NCBI GenBank assembly: GCA_005883615.1
Contig: VBEC01000018.1
Location: 167,473 to 231,472, forward strand
Source of the DNA: Chloroflexota bacterium
GTDB lineage: Bacteria > Chloroflexota > Limnocylindria > Limnocylindrales > CSP1-4
Direction of reading: 5' to 3'
DNA: 64,000 bases
In this document: positions 16,134 through 24,207 of the stretch, in pieces
Layout of the letters: every line of letters starts with the position of its first letter
How positions within the stretch are numbered: the first letter of the stretch is position 1
Made by a program: the position numbers and the translations under genes
Notes under the pieces: generated by a model
The model's database searches: none
The model's input: the letters and a program-made list of their open reading frames with translations, nothing else
What the model was told of the DNA's origin: nothing

Positions 16134-17525
16134 GTGGCTACCAGTACTCAGGTTGAGTCTCGGCCCGCGCCCGTGGGGGAGACGGGCCTGGCAGCTTACT
16201 TCGGCTTCGCCGAGCGGGGCACTGACCTGGCGACGGAGATCGGCGCCGGTGTAACCACGTTCATGGTAATGGCCTACATCCTGTTCGTGAACGGCAGCAT
16301 CATCGCCAAGCCGCTGGGCCTGGACGCCTCGGCCGTGGCAGCCGGTACCGCCTTGGTCGCCGGGATCATGACCATCGCGATGGGGGTCATCGGAAAGTAC
16401 CCATTCGCGCTAGCCGCCGGCCTTGGGATCAACGCGATCGTGGCCTTCACGCTCACGGCCAAGGGTCTCGACGCCAAAGGCGCGATGGGCGTCATCGTGC
16501 TCGAAGGCATCGCGATCACGATCCTCGTGGCAGTCGGGCTGCGCGAGGCGATCATGGAGGCGGTGCCACTCGCCCTCAAGCGCTCGATCGGCGTGGGCAT
16601 CGGCCTGTTCATCCTGTTCATCGGTTTTTCGAACGGGGGCCTGATCGGCTCGAATCCCACAGGCAAGGGCACGCCGGTCTTTCTGGCTTTCCCGACTACC
16701 CCAGCCCAGGGGGTATTCCTGCTCGGGCTCGCGATCACGTTCGTGCTGTACGCGAGGCGCATTCGAGCCGCGCTGATCATCAGCATCATTGTCACCACAA
16801 TCATCGCGATCCTCGCCGGGGTGACGTCGGTCCCGGCGGCCGACAAGCTGATCGTCGGCCCGAATTTCTCGACGATCGGCCTCGGGCTTCAGGACCCGTT
16901 CCAGGCTTTCGCCAAGCTGGGCGCAATCACGGCGGTCCTGACGATCTTCGCGATCATGCTGAGTGACTTCTTCGACACGATGGGCACGGTCACCGGCATC
17001 GCGGCCGAGGCAGGCCTGGCGCGTCCGGATGGCACCGTCCCCGGGATCGGTCGCGTGCTCATGGTCGACTCTGTAGCTGCGATCGCCGGCGGCGTCGGCG
17101 GCGTCTCCTCGAACACGACCTACATCGAGAGCGCAGCGGGAGTCGCCGAAGGCGGTCGGACGGGCTTCGCGTCCGTCGTGACGGGTGTCCTGTTCCTGCT
17201 CGCGATCTTCCTGTCGCCGATTGCCCTGATCGTGCCCGGCGTGGCCACGGCACCGGCCCTGGTGCTCGTTGGCTATCTCATGTTCACCCTGGTGAAGGAC
17301 ATCCCGGTCGGCGATCTGGAGGACGGACTGCCGGCCCTGCTGACGATGATCCTGATGCCGCTGACCTACGACATCACCGTGGGGATCGGTGCCGGCTTCA
17401 TCTCGTGGGTCCTCCTCAAGGTCGTTCGCGGACGGGCCGCCGAGATCCACCCGCTGATGTGGCTGGTTTCGATCGGTTTCGTGATCTTCTTCGCGAACGT
17501 CTGGATCCAGTCGGTCGTCAAGTAG
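16134..17525 (+). CDS. NCS2-family purine permease (guanine/hypoxanthine, AzgA/PbuG type)
   Basis: 463 residues, about 13-14 membrane segments. TDLATEIGAGVTTFMVMAYILFVNGSII (28-55), a long GLGINAIVAFTLTAKG stretch (98-113), MLSDFFDTMGTVTGIAAEAGL near 277-297 and SSNTTYIESAAGVAEGGRTG near 328-347 are diagnostic of AzgA-type guanine/hypoxanthine/adenine:H+ symporters. Strong Shine-Dalgarno GGAGAGGAGGG about 12-20 nt before the GTG at 16134. No purine riboswitch is seen upstream. Followed by a strong intrinsic terminator. Confidence 0.9.
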   Translation: MATSTQVESRPAPVGETGLAAYFGFAERGTDLATEIGAGVTTFMVMAYILFVNGSIIAKPLGLDASAVAAGTALVAGIMTIAMGVIGKYPFALAAGLGINAIVAFTLTAKGLDAKGAMGVIVLEGIAITILVAVGLREAIMEAVPLALKRSIGVGIGLFILFIGFSNGGLIGSNPTGKGTPVFLAFPTTPAQGVFLLGLAITFVLYARRIRAALIISIIVTTIIAILAGVTSVPAADKLIVGPNFSTIGLGLQDPFQAFAKLGAITAVLTIFAIMLSDFFDTMGTVTGIAAEAGLARPDGTVPGIGRVLMVDSVAAIAGGVGGVSSNTTYIESAAGVAEGGRTGFASVVTGVLFLLAIFLSPIALIVPGVATAPALVLVGYLMFTLVKDIPVGDLEDGLPALLTMILMPLTYDITVGIGAGFISWVLLKVVRGRAAEIHPLMWLVSIGFVIFFANVWIQSVVK

Positions 17526-17544
17526 CGTTTTCGCTCAGACCGCG

Positions 17545-17577
17545 GCCGGCGCCCCGCCCAGGGCGCCGGCCCTTTTG
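17545..17577 (+). terminator. intrinsic terminator after the purine permease
   Basis: GGCCGGCGCCC pairs with GGGCGCCGGCC around a 6-nt loop (17545-17572), followed by CTTTTG. Strong G+C stem; the U-tract is short. Confidence 0.75.
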
Positions 17578-18048
17578 ATTCCCTGCATTTGGATCAGCTC
17601 GGAATTCGAATGGCGATTGATTGTCCTGCCACAGGCCAGCGCGGCACGTTGCTGCCAAGTCTGCTGATTGCCGAGGGTGCGTCACAAGCGACCTGTGCCT
17701 GCACGACACTCCGCCCCAACGGCCAGTTCGGGCGAGATCGCCCGGCGCGCCCTGCCGAAACGATGCACGCGCGCGATCACGCGGCGCGGCCGCGCCCGGC
17801 CTTCGAGGTGCCCGGAACTGCGATGCACTGCGCCGCCGTGCGCAATGCGCCTCGAACATCGAAGGGGACCCAGACCGGAGGGGCCCTCAGCCGACGACGG
17901 GTGCAATGCGTGCAATAGCGGTGGTCGCAGTTGACCTCCCGGCCGACGTATCAGGCGAATTTCGCAAGGGTGCCCAGCGAATCCTGGTTCGGGCTGATGA
18001 GCCGGCAAGAGGTCGGAGCCGCAAGGAGGCGGCGGTGCCCCGATCAAG
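17578..18048. other. about 470 bp without a supportable gene
   Basis: The frame of the downstream M16 peptidase is open back through this stretch, but its translation is Arg/Cys/Pro-rich and unlike protease N-termini. Small ORFs on either strand have no recognisable sequence. Several local inverted repeats are present around 17760-17860 (for example ATGCACGCGCGCGAT and GCGATGCACTGCG). Signatures of RNase P RNA or tmRNA were looked for by eye and not found. Confidence 0.4.
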
Positions 18049-18054
18049 TACCAT
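18049..18054 (+). promoter_or_regulatory. putative -10 element for the M16 peptidase operon
   Basis: TACCAT lies 7 nt before ATG 18062, the same spacing as in the other leaderless-type starts of this window. It supports 18062 over the longer upstream-extended frame. Confidence 0.45.
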
Positions 18055-18061
18055 CGCGCGG

Positions 18062-19339
18062 ATGTTCGAACGGACGGCGCTGCCCGAGGGGCCGCGCGTG
18101 ATCAGCGCCCGGCTGCCCGGAGCGCGCTCGGTCTCAGTCGCCGCGTACGTGCTGGCGGGATCCCGGCTTGAATTGCCGGACCAGGCCGGCGTCGCCCATT
18201 TCATGGAGCACATCACCTTCAAGGGCACGGCGGCCTATCCGACGACGCGAGCGATCTCCGAGGCGATCGAGGGCGTCGGCGGCAGCTTCAACGCGGCGAC
18301 CGATCGCGAATCCACCGTCTACTGGGTGCGCGTGCCCGCGCGCGAGCTGGAGCGAGCCCTGGGAGTGCTCGGTGAGCTCATCGTGCGGCCGACACTCTCG
18401 CACCGCGAGATCCGCAACGAGCGGACGGTCATCATCGAGGAGATCCGCTCGTACCTGGATGACCCCGCCGAATACGCCCAGATCCTCTTTCAGCAGGCGA
18501 TGTTCGGAGTCGGCGCCCTGGGCCGCGAGATCTGCGGGGACGAGGCGGGTATTCGGGCATTGCCCGAACGCACGATCCGGGACTTCTGGGCCAGTGCCTA
18601 CCGGCCCGCCAACGTCGTGGTCGCCGTGGCCGGCGACCTCCCCCACGAGCAGAGCGTGCAGCTTGCCGGGCGAGCCTTCGGCCGCGGCAACGGCGTAGTA
18701 GGCCCCTTCGATCCCGCCCCGACCCTGCCCGCCGGCCAGCGCTTCCTGATCGGACATAGGGACGCCAGCCAGGCCCATCTCGTGGTCGGGGTTCCGGCCC
18801 TCCGTCGCGACCATCCCGACGCCTGGGCCCTTGGCGTGCTGAACGCGGTCCTTGGCGACGGGATGAGCAGCCGGCTGTTCCTGTCCGTCCGCGAGGAGAA
18901 GGGACTGGCTTACGACGTCGGCTCGGGGGTGGTGGACTACGCCGACGCGGGTGCGTTGGCCATCTCGGCCGGCGTCGATCCGAGGCATCTCCGGCCGGCT
19001 CTCGCGGCCATCCTCGACGAGCTGGTTCGCCTTCGCGGGGAGCTCGTGCCGGCTGAGGAGCTCGCCAAGGCGAAGGCCTACATCTCGGGTGGCCTGGAGC
19101 TCCGGATGGAGGAGACGCGCCATCTCGCATCCTGGATCGGCGGTCAGGAAGCGCTGCATGAACGCGTGCTGACCCTCGACGAGGCGCTCGCCGCGGTAGC
19201 CGCCGTCAGCGCGGAGGACGTGCAGCGAGTTGCCGGCGACCTCTTCAGGGACGAGAAGCTTCGGCTTGCGGTGGTGGCCCCGGTTCGCCGCGGAAGAGGT
19301 CTGGAGGCTCGACTCCGGTTGCCGGATGTCCATGCTTGA
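18062..19339 (+). CDS. M16-family zinc metalloprotease (processing-peptidase-like)
   Basis: 425 residues. The inverted zinc motif HxxEH is HFMEH at His46-His50 with Glu49 as base, followed by ITFKGT. The distal Glu ligand lies in NERTVIIEEIRSYLDDP near 120-136. LNAVLGDGMSSRLFLSVREEKGLAYDVGS near 260-290 is the substrate-binding R/Y region of M16B members. Such proteins (YmxG/PqqL-type) are cytoplasmic and degrade or process peptides. It overlaps the next gene by 14 nt. An in-frame ATG at 17906 is rejected because the extension is unlike M16 sequence. Confidence 0.88.
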   Translation: MFERTALPEGPRVISARLPGARSVSVAAYVLAGSRLELPDQAGVAHFMEHITFKGTAAYPTTRAISEAIEGVGGSFNAATDRESTVYWVRVPARELERALGVLGELIVRPTLSHREIRNERTVIIEEIRSYLDDPAEYAQILFQQAMFGVGALGREICGDEAGIRALPERTIRDFWASAYRPANVVVAVAGDLPHEQSVQLAGRAFGRGNGVVGPFDPAPTLPAGQRFLIGHRDASQAHLVVGVPALRRDHPDAWALGVLNAVLGDGMSSRLFLSVREEKGLAYDVGSGVVDYADAGALAISAGVDPRHLRPALAAILDELVRLRGELVPAEELAKAKAYISGGLELRMEETRHLASWIGGQEALHERVLTLDEALAAVAAVSAEDVQRVAGDLFRDEKLRLAVVAPVRRGRGLEARLRLPDVHA

Positions 19340-20303
19340 GAGCGGGCAGGGCACTGCCGACGTCCAGTTGATCGGCGCGGAATCGCAACCTGAGCCGCGC
19401 CGCGAACCCAGGGTCGACCTTCGGCTGGCCCGCCTGCACCTCAGGACGGGGGTCCATGGGCTCGCCCGAGCGGAGCTGGAATCCCTGGTCGGCTGGGGCG
19501 AGCTCGACGAAGAGTCGCTGATCGACCTCGCCGAGGCACGCTGGAGGACGGGCGACCTGGAGGGGGCCGGGGATGCCGCTCGAGCGTTCCTTGCAACGGG
19601 GCGCGAGGCCGTGCTCGGTCTTGTCATCGCTGCCGAAGCGATCGCGGCAGCCGGCCGCCCTGGCGAGGCGCGTCGCCTGGCGGGCCAGGCCCTCGAGCGC
19701 GCGGGCGATTCGCTGGACGGACTCTTCGCGGGGATGCCCCGGAGCGGCATCTGGCCGCACGATCCTTCTGATCCGGGGGAGCACGTCGGCCCGTTGCTCG
19801 GAGAATCGGCGGGCGCGGCAGCGTCCGGCCGGGCCGCGGAGACAGCTGCTTCCGCCGAAACAGCGACGGCCGTCTCCTCAGGCGATGACGACCTCGGCCT
19901 TTGGGAAGGCCACCCGCAAGACCTTCGACCGCTGCCCGTCCCACCGGACGCCGCCGCGGAGCTGGAGGCAGCGCGCGATCTGCTGACGGCGGGCGATATC
20001 GATAGAGCGGCCGTACGACTCGCCGTCGTCCTGCGCGTGAGCCCGGTCCTGGCGCCCGCCGTTCTGGACGTGCTGCCGCCCGATGCCGGCCCGGCGCTCG
20101 AACTGGTTCGCGGCGACGCCTTCCGGCTGCTCGGACACGATGGCGACGCGCAGCGTGCCTATGCTTCGGCGCTGGCCGGGGTCACGGCTGACATGTCGGC
20201 GCGCGAGAGCGTTGCTCCCGAAAGCAGCTATCAGCGGCCGGAAGATGGTCCGCCAGAGGAGGGCGGCGATCCGCCGAACCACCCATCCGACAGCCCGGAG
20301 TAG
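19326..20303 (+). CDS. TPR-like hypothetical protein
   Basis: 325 residues from ATG 19326 (a second ATG two codons later). Residues 30-140 are helical with TPR-like alternation (ARLHLRTGVHGLARAELESLVGWGELDEESLIDLAEARWRTGDLEGAGDAARAFLATGRE), and a second helical block spans 220-300. They are joined by an Ala/Ser-rich linker (about 160-215), and the tail is disordered (PEDGPPEEGGDPPNHPSDSPE). No membrane segment. It sits between the M16 protease and ndk with overlap on one side and 2 nt on the other. A scaffold or interaction role is inferred. Confidence 0.6.
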   Translation: MSMLESGQGTADVQLIGAESQPEPRREPRVDLRLARLHLRTGVHGLARAELESLVGWGELDEESLIDLAEARWRTGDLEGAGDAARAFLATGREAVLGLVIAAEAIAAAGRPGEARRLAGQALERAGDSLDGLFAGMPRSGIWPHDPSDPGEHVGPLLGESAGAAASGRAAETAASAETATAVSSGDDDLGLWEGHPQDLRPLPVPPDAAAELEAARDLLTAGDIDRAAVRLAVVLRVSPVLAPAVLDVLPPDAGPALELVRGDAFRLLGHDGDAQRAYASALAGVTADMSARESVAPESSYQRPEDGPPEEGGDPPNHPSDSPE

Positions 20304-20305
20304 TC

Positions 20306-20767
20306 GTGTCCGAACGCACCCTCGTCCTGATCAAGCCCGATGCCGTCCAGCGGCTGCTCGCCGGACGCCTGATTGCGCGTTTCGAGGAACGCGGCTTGAA
20401 GATCGTGGGACTCAAGCTGGTGCAGGTGGATCGCGATCTCGCCGAGCGTCACTACGCCGTTCACCGCGACAAGCCGTTCTTCGGCGGTCTGGTCGACTTC
20501 ATCACGTCGAGCCCGCTGGTGGCCGTCGCGCTCGAGGGCCCGCGCGCCATCGCCGTCGTCCGTGCGATGGTCGGCGCCACCCGTCCCCATGAAGCAGCCC
20601 CTGGCACGATCCGCGGGGATTTCGGCCTGGAGACGGCCCAGAATCTCGTCCACGCCTCGGACGGACCGGAGACGGCCGACGTGGAGCTCGCCCTGTGGTT
20701 CACGCTCGGTGAGCTCGCGAGCTACGAGCGCGATATCGATCGGTGGGCGCTCGCTCCGGCCGAATGA
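20306..20767 (+). CDS. ndk: nucleoside diphosphate kinase
   Basis: 153 residues. ERTLVLIKPDAVQR at the N-terminus and the active-site loop NLVHASDG with phospho-acceptor His116 are intact. GATRPHEAAPGTIRGDFG near 91-107 provides the nucleotide-binding Arg and Thr residues. It balances NTP pools by phosphate transfer from ATP. The start GTG lies 2 nt after the preceding stop. It is convergent, with a gap of only 20 bp, with the NuoN-like gene. Confidence 0.96.
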   Translation: MSERTLVLIKPDAVQRLLAGRLIARFEERGLKIVGLKLVQVDRDLAERHYAVHRDKPFFGGLVDFITSSPLVAVALEGPRAIAVVRAMVGATRPHEAAPGTIRGDFGLETAQNLVHASDGPETADVELALWFTLGELASYERDIDRWALAPAE

Positions 20768-20787
20768 CGCCGGCCTGCAGAGGCTGG

Positions 20788-22812
20788 CTACGGGAGCTTA
20801 TCTGGGCTTACTGCCTGACCCTGGACCCCCGGCTCGGGTGCCGGAGCCCTGGCAGCGGCGGGCCCGCCCCAGCCGCCGGCCGCCGCAACCAACGCAGCCA
20901 ATGCCAGCGCCAGCACCAGCACGGAACTCACGAGTGTCCGGTTGACATCGAGAAGCGGGCCTGCCCAGCGGGGCGATGCGGCGAACACGCCGGCCACCAT
21001 CCTCGCCCCACGGCCCACCGCCCGAGCGCCTCGCTGGGCCACCCGGGCACCTCGCTGAGCCACCCGGGCGCCTCGCTCGGCTACCGGCTGAGCGGCTTCG
21101 CGAGTGCGGCCGGCGGCGGCGCGCCCGCGCGTGGACAACTCGGCCAGACGGACCGCCCACCGTCCACGCTGAATCCTGCCCGCCGCGGCGCGTCTGCTAG
21201 CCAGCAACTCGGCCAGGCGGACCGTCCAGGGCCCAAGTTGCGCCCAGCGCGTCGCCGCGGAGGAGGGTGCCTGGATGGGGGACCGCCGCTGGACCGAAGA
21301 CCGCGCCTGAACCGCAGGTGGCACCTGAACAGCCGACGGCGCCTCAGCCGTAGGCGGCGCCTGAATCGTCCGCGGTGCCTGGACCGACGACCGCGCCCGG
21401 ACGGAGAACAGCGCCTCGCGGCGGGAGCGGCGACGCTCGGCCATGCCCGGCTGCGATGACGCCTCGGGAGCAGCGCGCGGGCCGTCGAGGCTGGGCGAAG
21501 AGCGAGCCCAGCCGGCCAGTGCAACCCCTTCGGGCCATCGCGGTCGATCTCCCGCGACCGCACGGACGCCCGGCGCCGGGTCCGCAAGTCCCACGGCCAG
21601 CAGGCGCGCGTAGTAGGCCAGTGCGGCGATCGCGCCCAGGGACAGCACGGCGCGAGCCGGTCCGTCGCTGGCGAGTCTGACGAGCGCCATTCGCACGTCG
21701 AAGGAAACGAGTCCGGGCAGGCCGACCGTGGCGACCGCCACCATCACGAGGGCAGCGGTCAGAGTCGGGCTGCTGCGCGCCCATCCGCGCAGCTCTCCCA
21801 GGCGCCTCGTCCCGAAGCGCGCGCGGATTGCCAGCACCCATGCCGCGAACGCGGTCTTGGCCAGCACGAACACGAGGATCCAGGTCCGCACGGGCTGCCA
21901 TGTCGCCGGATCGAGCGGTCCGAAGGCGAGCAGGACGAAGGCCGCATCCTGCACGATCGAGTAGGCAACCATGTGCTCGATGTCCTCCTGGATCCAGGCT
22001 GCGAATGCTCCCAGGAGCAGGCTGATCGCGGCGATCGACACGATCAGGGCGCGCTCGAGGGGTAAAGCCAGCGGAACCGGGGTCAGCGGAGCGATCGAGC
22101 CGTCGACCCAGGCCAGTCCGACGACCGCGAAGACCGCCGGGCTCCAGGCCATCAGCAGGGGCAGGCCGATCTCCGGCGCCGAGTCGGCCACGCGCGCAGC
22201 CCAGACGTGAAATGGGATCGCGCCGAAACGGAAGGCGACCGCAATGGCCATGGCGAGGTACGCCAGGCCGACGACCGCAGGCTCCGCACTGAGAGCGCCG
22301 AGCGGCCGCGCCATCCAGGCCATGGCGATGAGCGCGAGGACGCCTGCCACGGCGATCGCCCGAAGCTCCCGGGCCCCGACCCCGACGCGCCGTGAGGTGA
22401 TGGGCACGACGAGCGAGACGAGAACGCCGACGAGTCCGGCGGCGACGGTTGCGGCGATCGCCGTCATGGGATCGGGTATCGCGAGCGCCAGCCCGGCGGC
22501 ACCGAACGCCGCCAGCGAGGCGCCGGGCAGGTTCCGTTGCCAGGTCCCCGAATTGGAGGCCGACCAGCCCAACAGGCACAGGAGCAGCGACGCCGAGCAA
22601 CCCATCGCAAGGAAAATCCGCTGGTATTCGCTCCCGACGAGGAATTCCCCGCCGACCGAAAGGCGGTCACCGGGCACGATCGCGAGCGCGGCCACGGCCG
22701 AGACGAGAAGTCCAAGCCAGCCTATTGCAAATGACACGCCGGTCAGGCTCCGCGTCAGGAGCGACAGGATCCCGAAGCCGAACGACGTGGCCAGGAACGG
22801 GAGGACGCTCAC
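20788..22812 (-). CDS. NuoN/MrpD/HyfB-like proton-translocating membrane subunit with long repetitive tail
   Basis: About 674 residues from GTG 22812, which is 10 nt after the upstream stop; an ATG at 22857 is the alternative. The first 430 residues have about 12-13 membrane segments and the Proton_antipo_M core: FRFGAIPFHVWAARVADSAPEIGLPLLMAWSPAV and AAWIQEDIEHMVAYSIVQDAAFVLLAF, where His/Lys/Glu residues line the antiporter channel. Residues about 440-640 form an Arg/Ala/Gln/Pro-rich cytoplasmic tail with short repeats (QAPPTAEAP, GARVAQRGARVAQ). A last membrane helix (VLVLALALAALVAAAGG) follows. No other complex I, hydrogenase or Mrp genes are nearby except the small partner encoded upstream. 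Confidence 0.7.
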   Translation of the reverse strand: MSVLPFLATSFGFGILSLLTRSLTGVSFAIGWLGLLVSAVAALAIVPGDRLSVGGEFLVGSEYQRIFLAMGCSASLLLCLLGWSASNSGTWQRNLPGASLAAFGAAGLALAIPDPMTAIAATVAAGLVGVLVSLVVPITSRRVGVGARELRAIAVAGVLALIAMAWMARPLGALSAEPAVVGLAYLAMAIAVAFRFGAIPFHVWAARVADSAPEIGLPLLMAWSPAVFAVVGLAWVDGSIAPLTPVPLALPLERALIVSIAAISLLLGAFAAWIQEDIEHMVAYSIVQDAAFVLLAFGPLDPATWQPVRTWILVFVLAKTAFAAWVLAIRARFGTRRLGELRGWARSSPTLTAALVMVAVATVGLPGLVSFDVRMALVRLASDGPARAVLSLGAIAALAYYARLLAVGLADPAPGVRAVAGDRPRWPEGVALAGWARSSPSLDGPRAAPEASSQPGMAERRRSRREALFSVRARSSVQAPRTIQAPPTAEAPSAVQVPPAVQARSSVQRRSPIQAPSSAATRWAQLGPWTVRLAELLASRRAAAGRIQRGRWAVRLAELSTRGRAAAGRTREAAQPVAERGARVAQRGARVAQRGARAVGRGARMVAGVFAASPRWAGPLLDVNRTLVSSVLVLALALAALVAAAGGWGGPAAARAPAPEPGVQGQAVSPDKLP

Positions 22813-22822
22813 AGCAGGCGCG

Positions 22823-23437
22823 TCAGCGTTCGAGACCGGGACGCCGTCGCAGGCCATCGACCGGAGCAGCCGCCGCGTCGGCGTTCGCTGACAGGAACGC
22901 AACCGCCGCGCCGAGCACGACCGTGAGGCCGCCGATCACGAGCTGTTCCAGGGCTACGGGCGTCCCGGCAAGGCTGACCCGAATGAGGCCGCTTGCAGTC
23001 ACCAGCAGGATCAGGCCGTTGCCGAGGCGGAAGACCTCCCGGCCGAACACGATCGGCAGGACCGCCGCCGTCGCGAGCGCGAAGCCAGCGGCAGCGGCTG
23101 CTGCTGGCCCCATCGCCGGCGCGCCGAGTCCGAGAGTGCCCCATCCCGCGGCGAATGCAGCCGCCGCGGCGAGGGCCTCCACAGGCCAGCCGACCGTCGA
23201 GCCACGGCTGGGAAGTGCCATGTCACGAGCGCTGATCCACAGGAGGTAGGCCGCCAGCGTCGACGAGAGCAGACGGGCGGCCAGGGGCAAGGGTCCGGCC
23301 AGAGGATCGGACAGGAACGGCGTACCGAGCAGCGTGATCGTGATGCCAAGGAGCGCGGTCCTCGGCTCACGCGCCGAGACGCATACCACCGCGCCCGCGA
23401 CCACGACGATAGCGGCGGCCGCCAGCAGCAGGGTCAC
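22823..23437 (-). CDS. small polytopic membrane protein, NuoK/HyfE/MrpC-like
   Basis: 204 residues, about six to seven hydrophobic helices, nearly no soluble part. FRLGNGLILLVTASGLIRVSLAGTPVALEQLVIGGLTVVLGAAVAFL near 145-190 resembles NuoK/MrpC/HyfE helices that pair with NuoN-type antiporters. Similarity is by pattern only. The GTG at 23437 overlaps the lepB stop as GTGA, and the NuoN-like gene starts 10 nt after its own stop, so the three are one transcript. The Ala-rich composition makes homology judgement weak. Confidence 0.6.
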   Translation of the reverse strand: MTLLLAAAAIVVVAGAVVCVSAREPRTALLGITITLLGTPFLSDPLAGPLPLAARLLSSTLAAYLLWISARDMALPSRGSTVGWPVEALAAAAAFAAGWGTLGLGAPAMGPAAAAAAGFALATAAVLPIVFGREVFRLGNGLILLVTASGLIRVSLAGTPVALEQLVIGGLTVVLGAAVAFLSANADAAAAPVDGLRRRPGLER

Positions 23438-24030
23438 GGAGCCGCCGGACTGAGCTCCGGGTGAGGCGGCGTCGGCAGGATCCCGAACGTACTGAAGGGC
23501 CAGTAGCGAAGCCAGGCTCGCCCGATCACCGAATCGAGCTTGATGGGGCCGAAGACGCGCGAATCCGCAGAGCTCATGCGGTGGTCGCCCAGGACGAACA
23601 GCTCACCGCTCGGTACGACCCACAGGCTCTGGCTGGTGGACACGGTCGGCTGGGGTGAGCCGTCGCTGTCCTTGAACACGTAAGACGTCTCGTTGAGCTT
23701 GACATTGTTCACGTACACGAACCCGTCGTCACGGATCTCGACCTTGTCGCCCCCGACCCCGATGACCCGCTTGATGTACGGGACTCCCTCGGGCTGCTGG
23801 TATTGCTGGGGCGGTTGGAAGACCACGATGTCGCCGGTCTTATAGCGATCGAATCGGGGGGACAGCTTGTCAACGAGGATGTACTGGTCGGGCTCGAGGG
23901 TGTGCTCCATCGATTGCTGCTGGACCCGATATGGGGATGCAATGAAGGTGTTGATGACGAGATAGATGACGGCTGTCAGGACGAGGGTTTCGATGACCTC
24001 GAACAGGCACCCGAGGGGCCGTTTGCTCAC
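23434..24030 (-). CDS. lepB: signal peptidase I
   Basis: 198 residues with one N-terminal membrane helix (about 12-30). The catalytic dyad is Ser40 (QQQSMEHTL) and Lys87 (YIKRVIGVGGD). GELFVLGDHRMSSADSRVFGPI near 140-165 is box E (GDxxxxSxDSR). It releases secreted proteins by cutting signal peptides on the outer face of the membrane. GTG start at 24030 with TATACT 9 nt upstream. Co-transcribed with the two antiporter-like subunits, which is an unusual partnership. Confidence 0.94.
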   Translation of the reverse strand: MSKRPLGCLFEVIETLVLTAVIYLVINTFIASPYRVQQQSMEHTLEPDQYILVDKLSPRFDRYKTGDIVVFQPPQQYQQPEGVPYIKRVIGVGGDKVEIRDDGFVYVNNVKLNETSYVFKDSDGSPQPTVSTSQSLWVVPSGELFVLGDHRMSSADSRVFGPIKLDSVIGRAWLRYWPFSTFGILPTPPHPELSPAAP

Positions 24031-24039
24031 AAGTCCGGG

Positions 24040-24045
24040 AGTATA
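24040..24045 (-). promoter_or_regulatory. putative -10 element for lepB operon
   Basis: TATACT lies 9 nt before the lepB GTG, again implying a leaderless or near-leaderless mRNA. No -35 matched. Confidence 0.45.
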
Positions 24046-24207
24046 GGGGCTGTGCTATCGTGCCGCCCCGTGTCCCCCCTCGACCGGTCGCAGGCGTGGT
24101 TGTCGCTGCCGTCGAGGATGCCCCGGCGAAATGCACGCTGGGCGCAGTGCCGCGCGACGCCGGCATGAGGCGCCCTCGAATCCGGGCTGAGCGCCGGGCG
24201 TTCTGAC

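Noticed and set aside
17621-18061. 147-residue N-terminal extension of the M16 peptidase
   Set aside because: Cys/Arg-rich and unlike protease N-termini; the -10 at 18049 supports the start at 18062.
17526-18061. RNase P RNA or tmRNA in the orphan gap
   Set aside because: GAGGAAAGTCC-type core and the tmRNA tRNA-like ends were looked for and not found.
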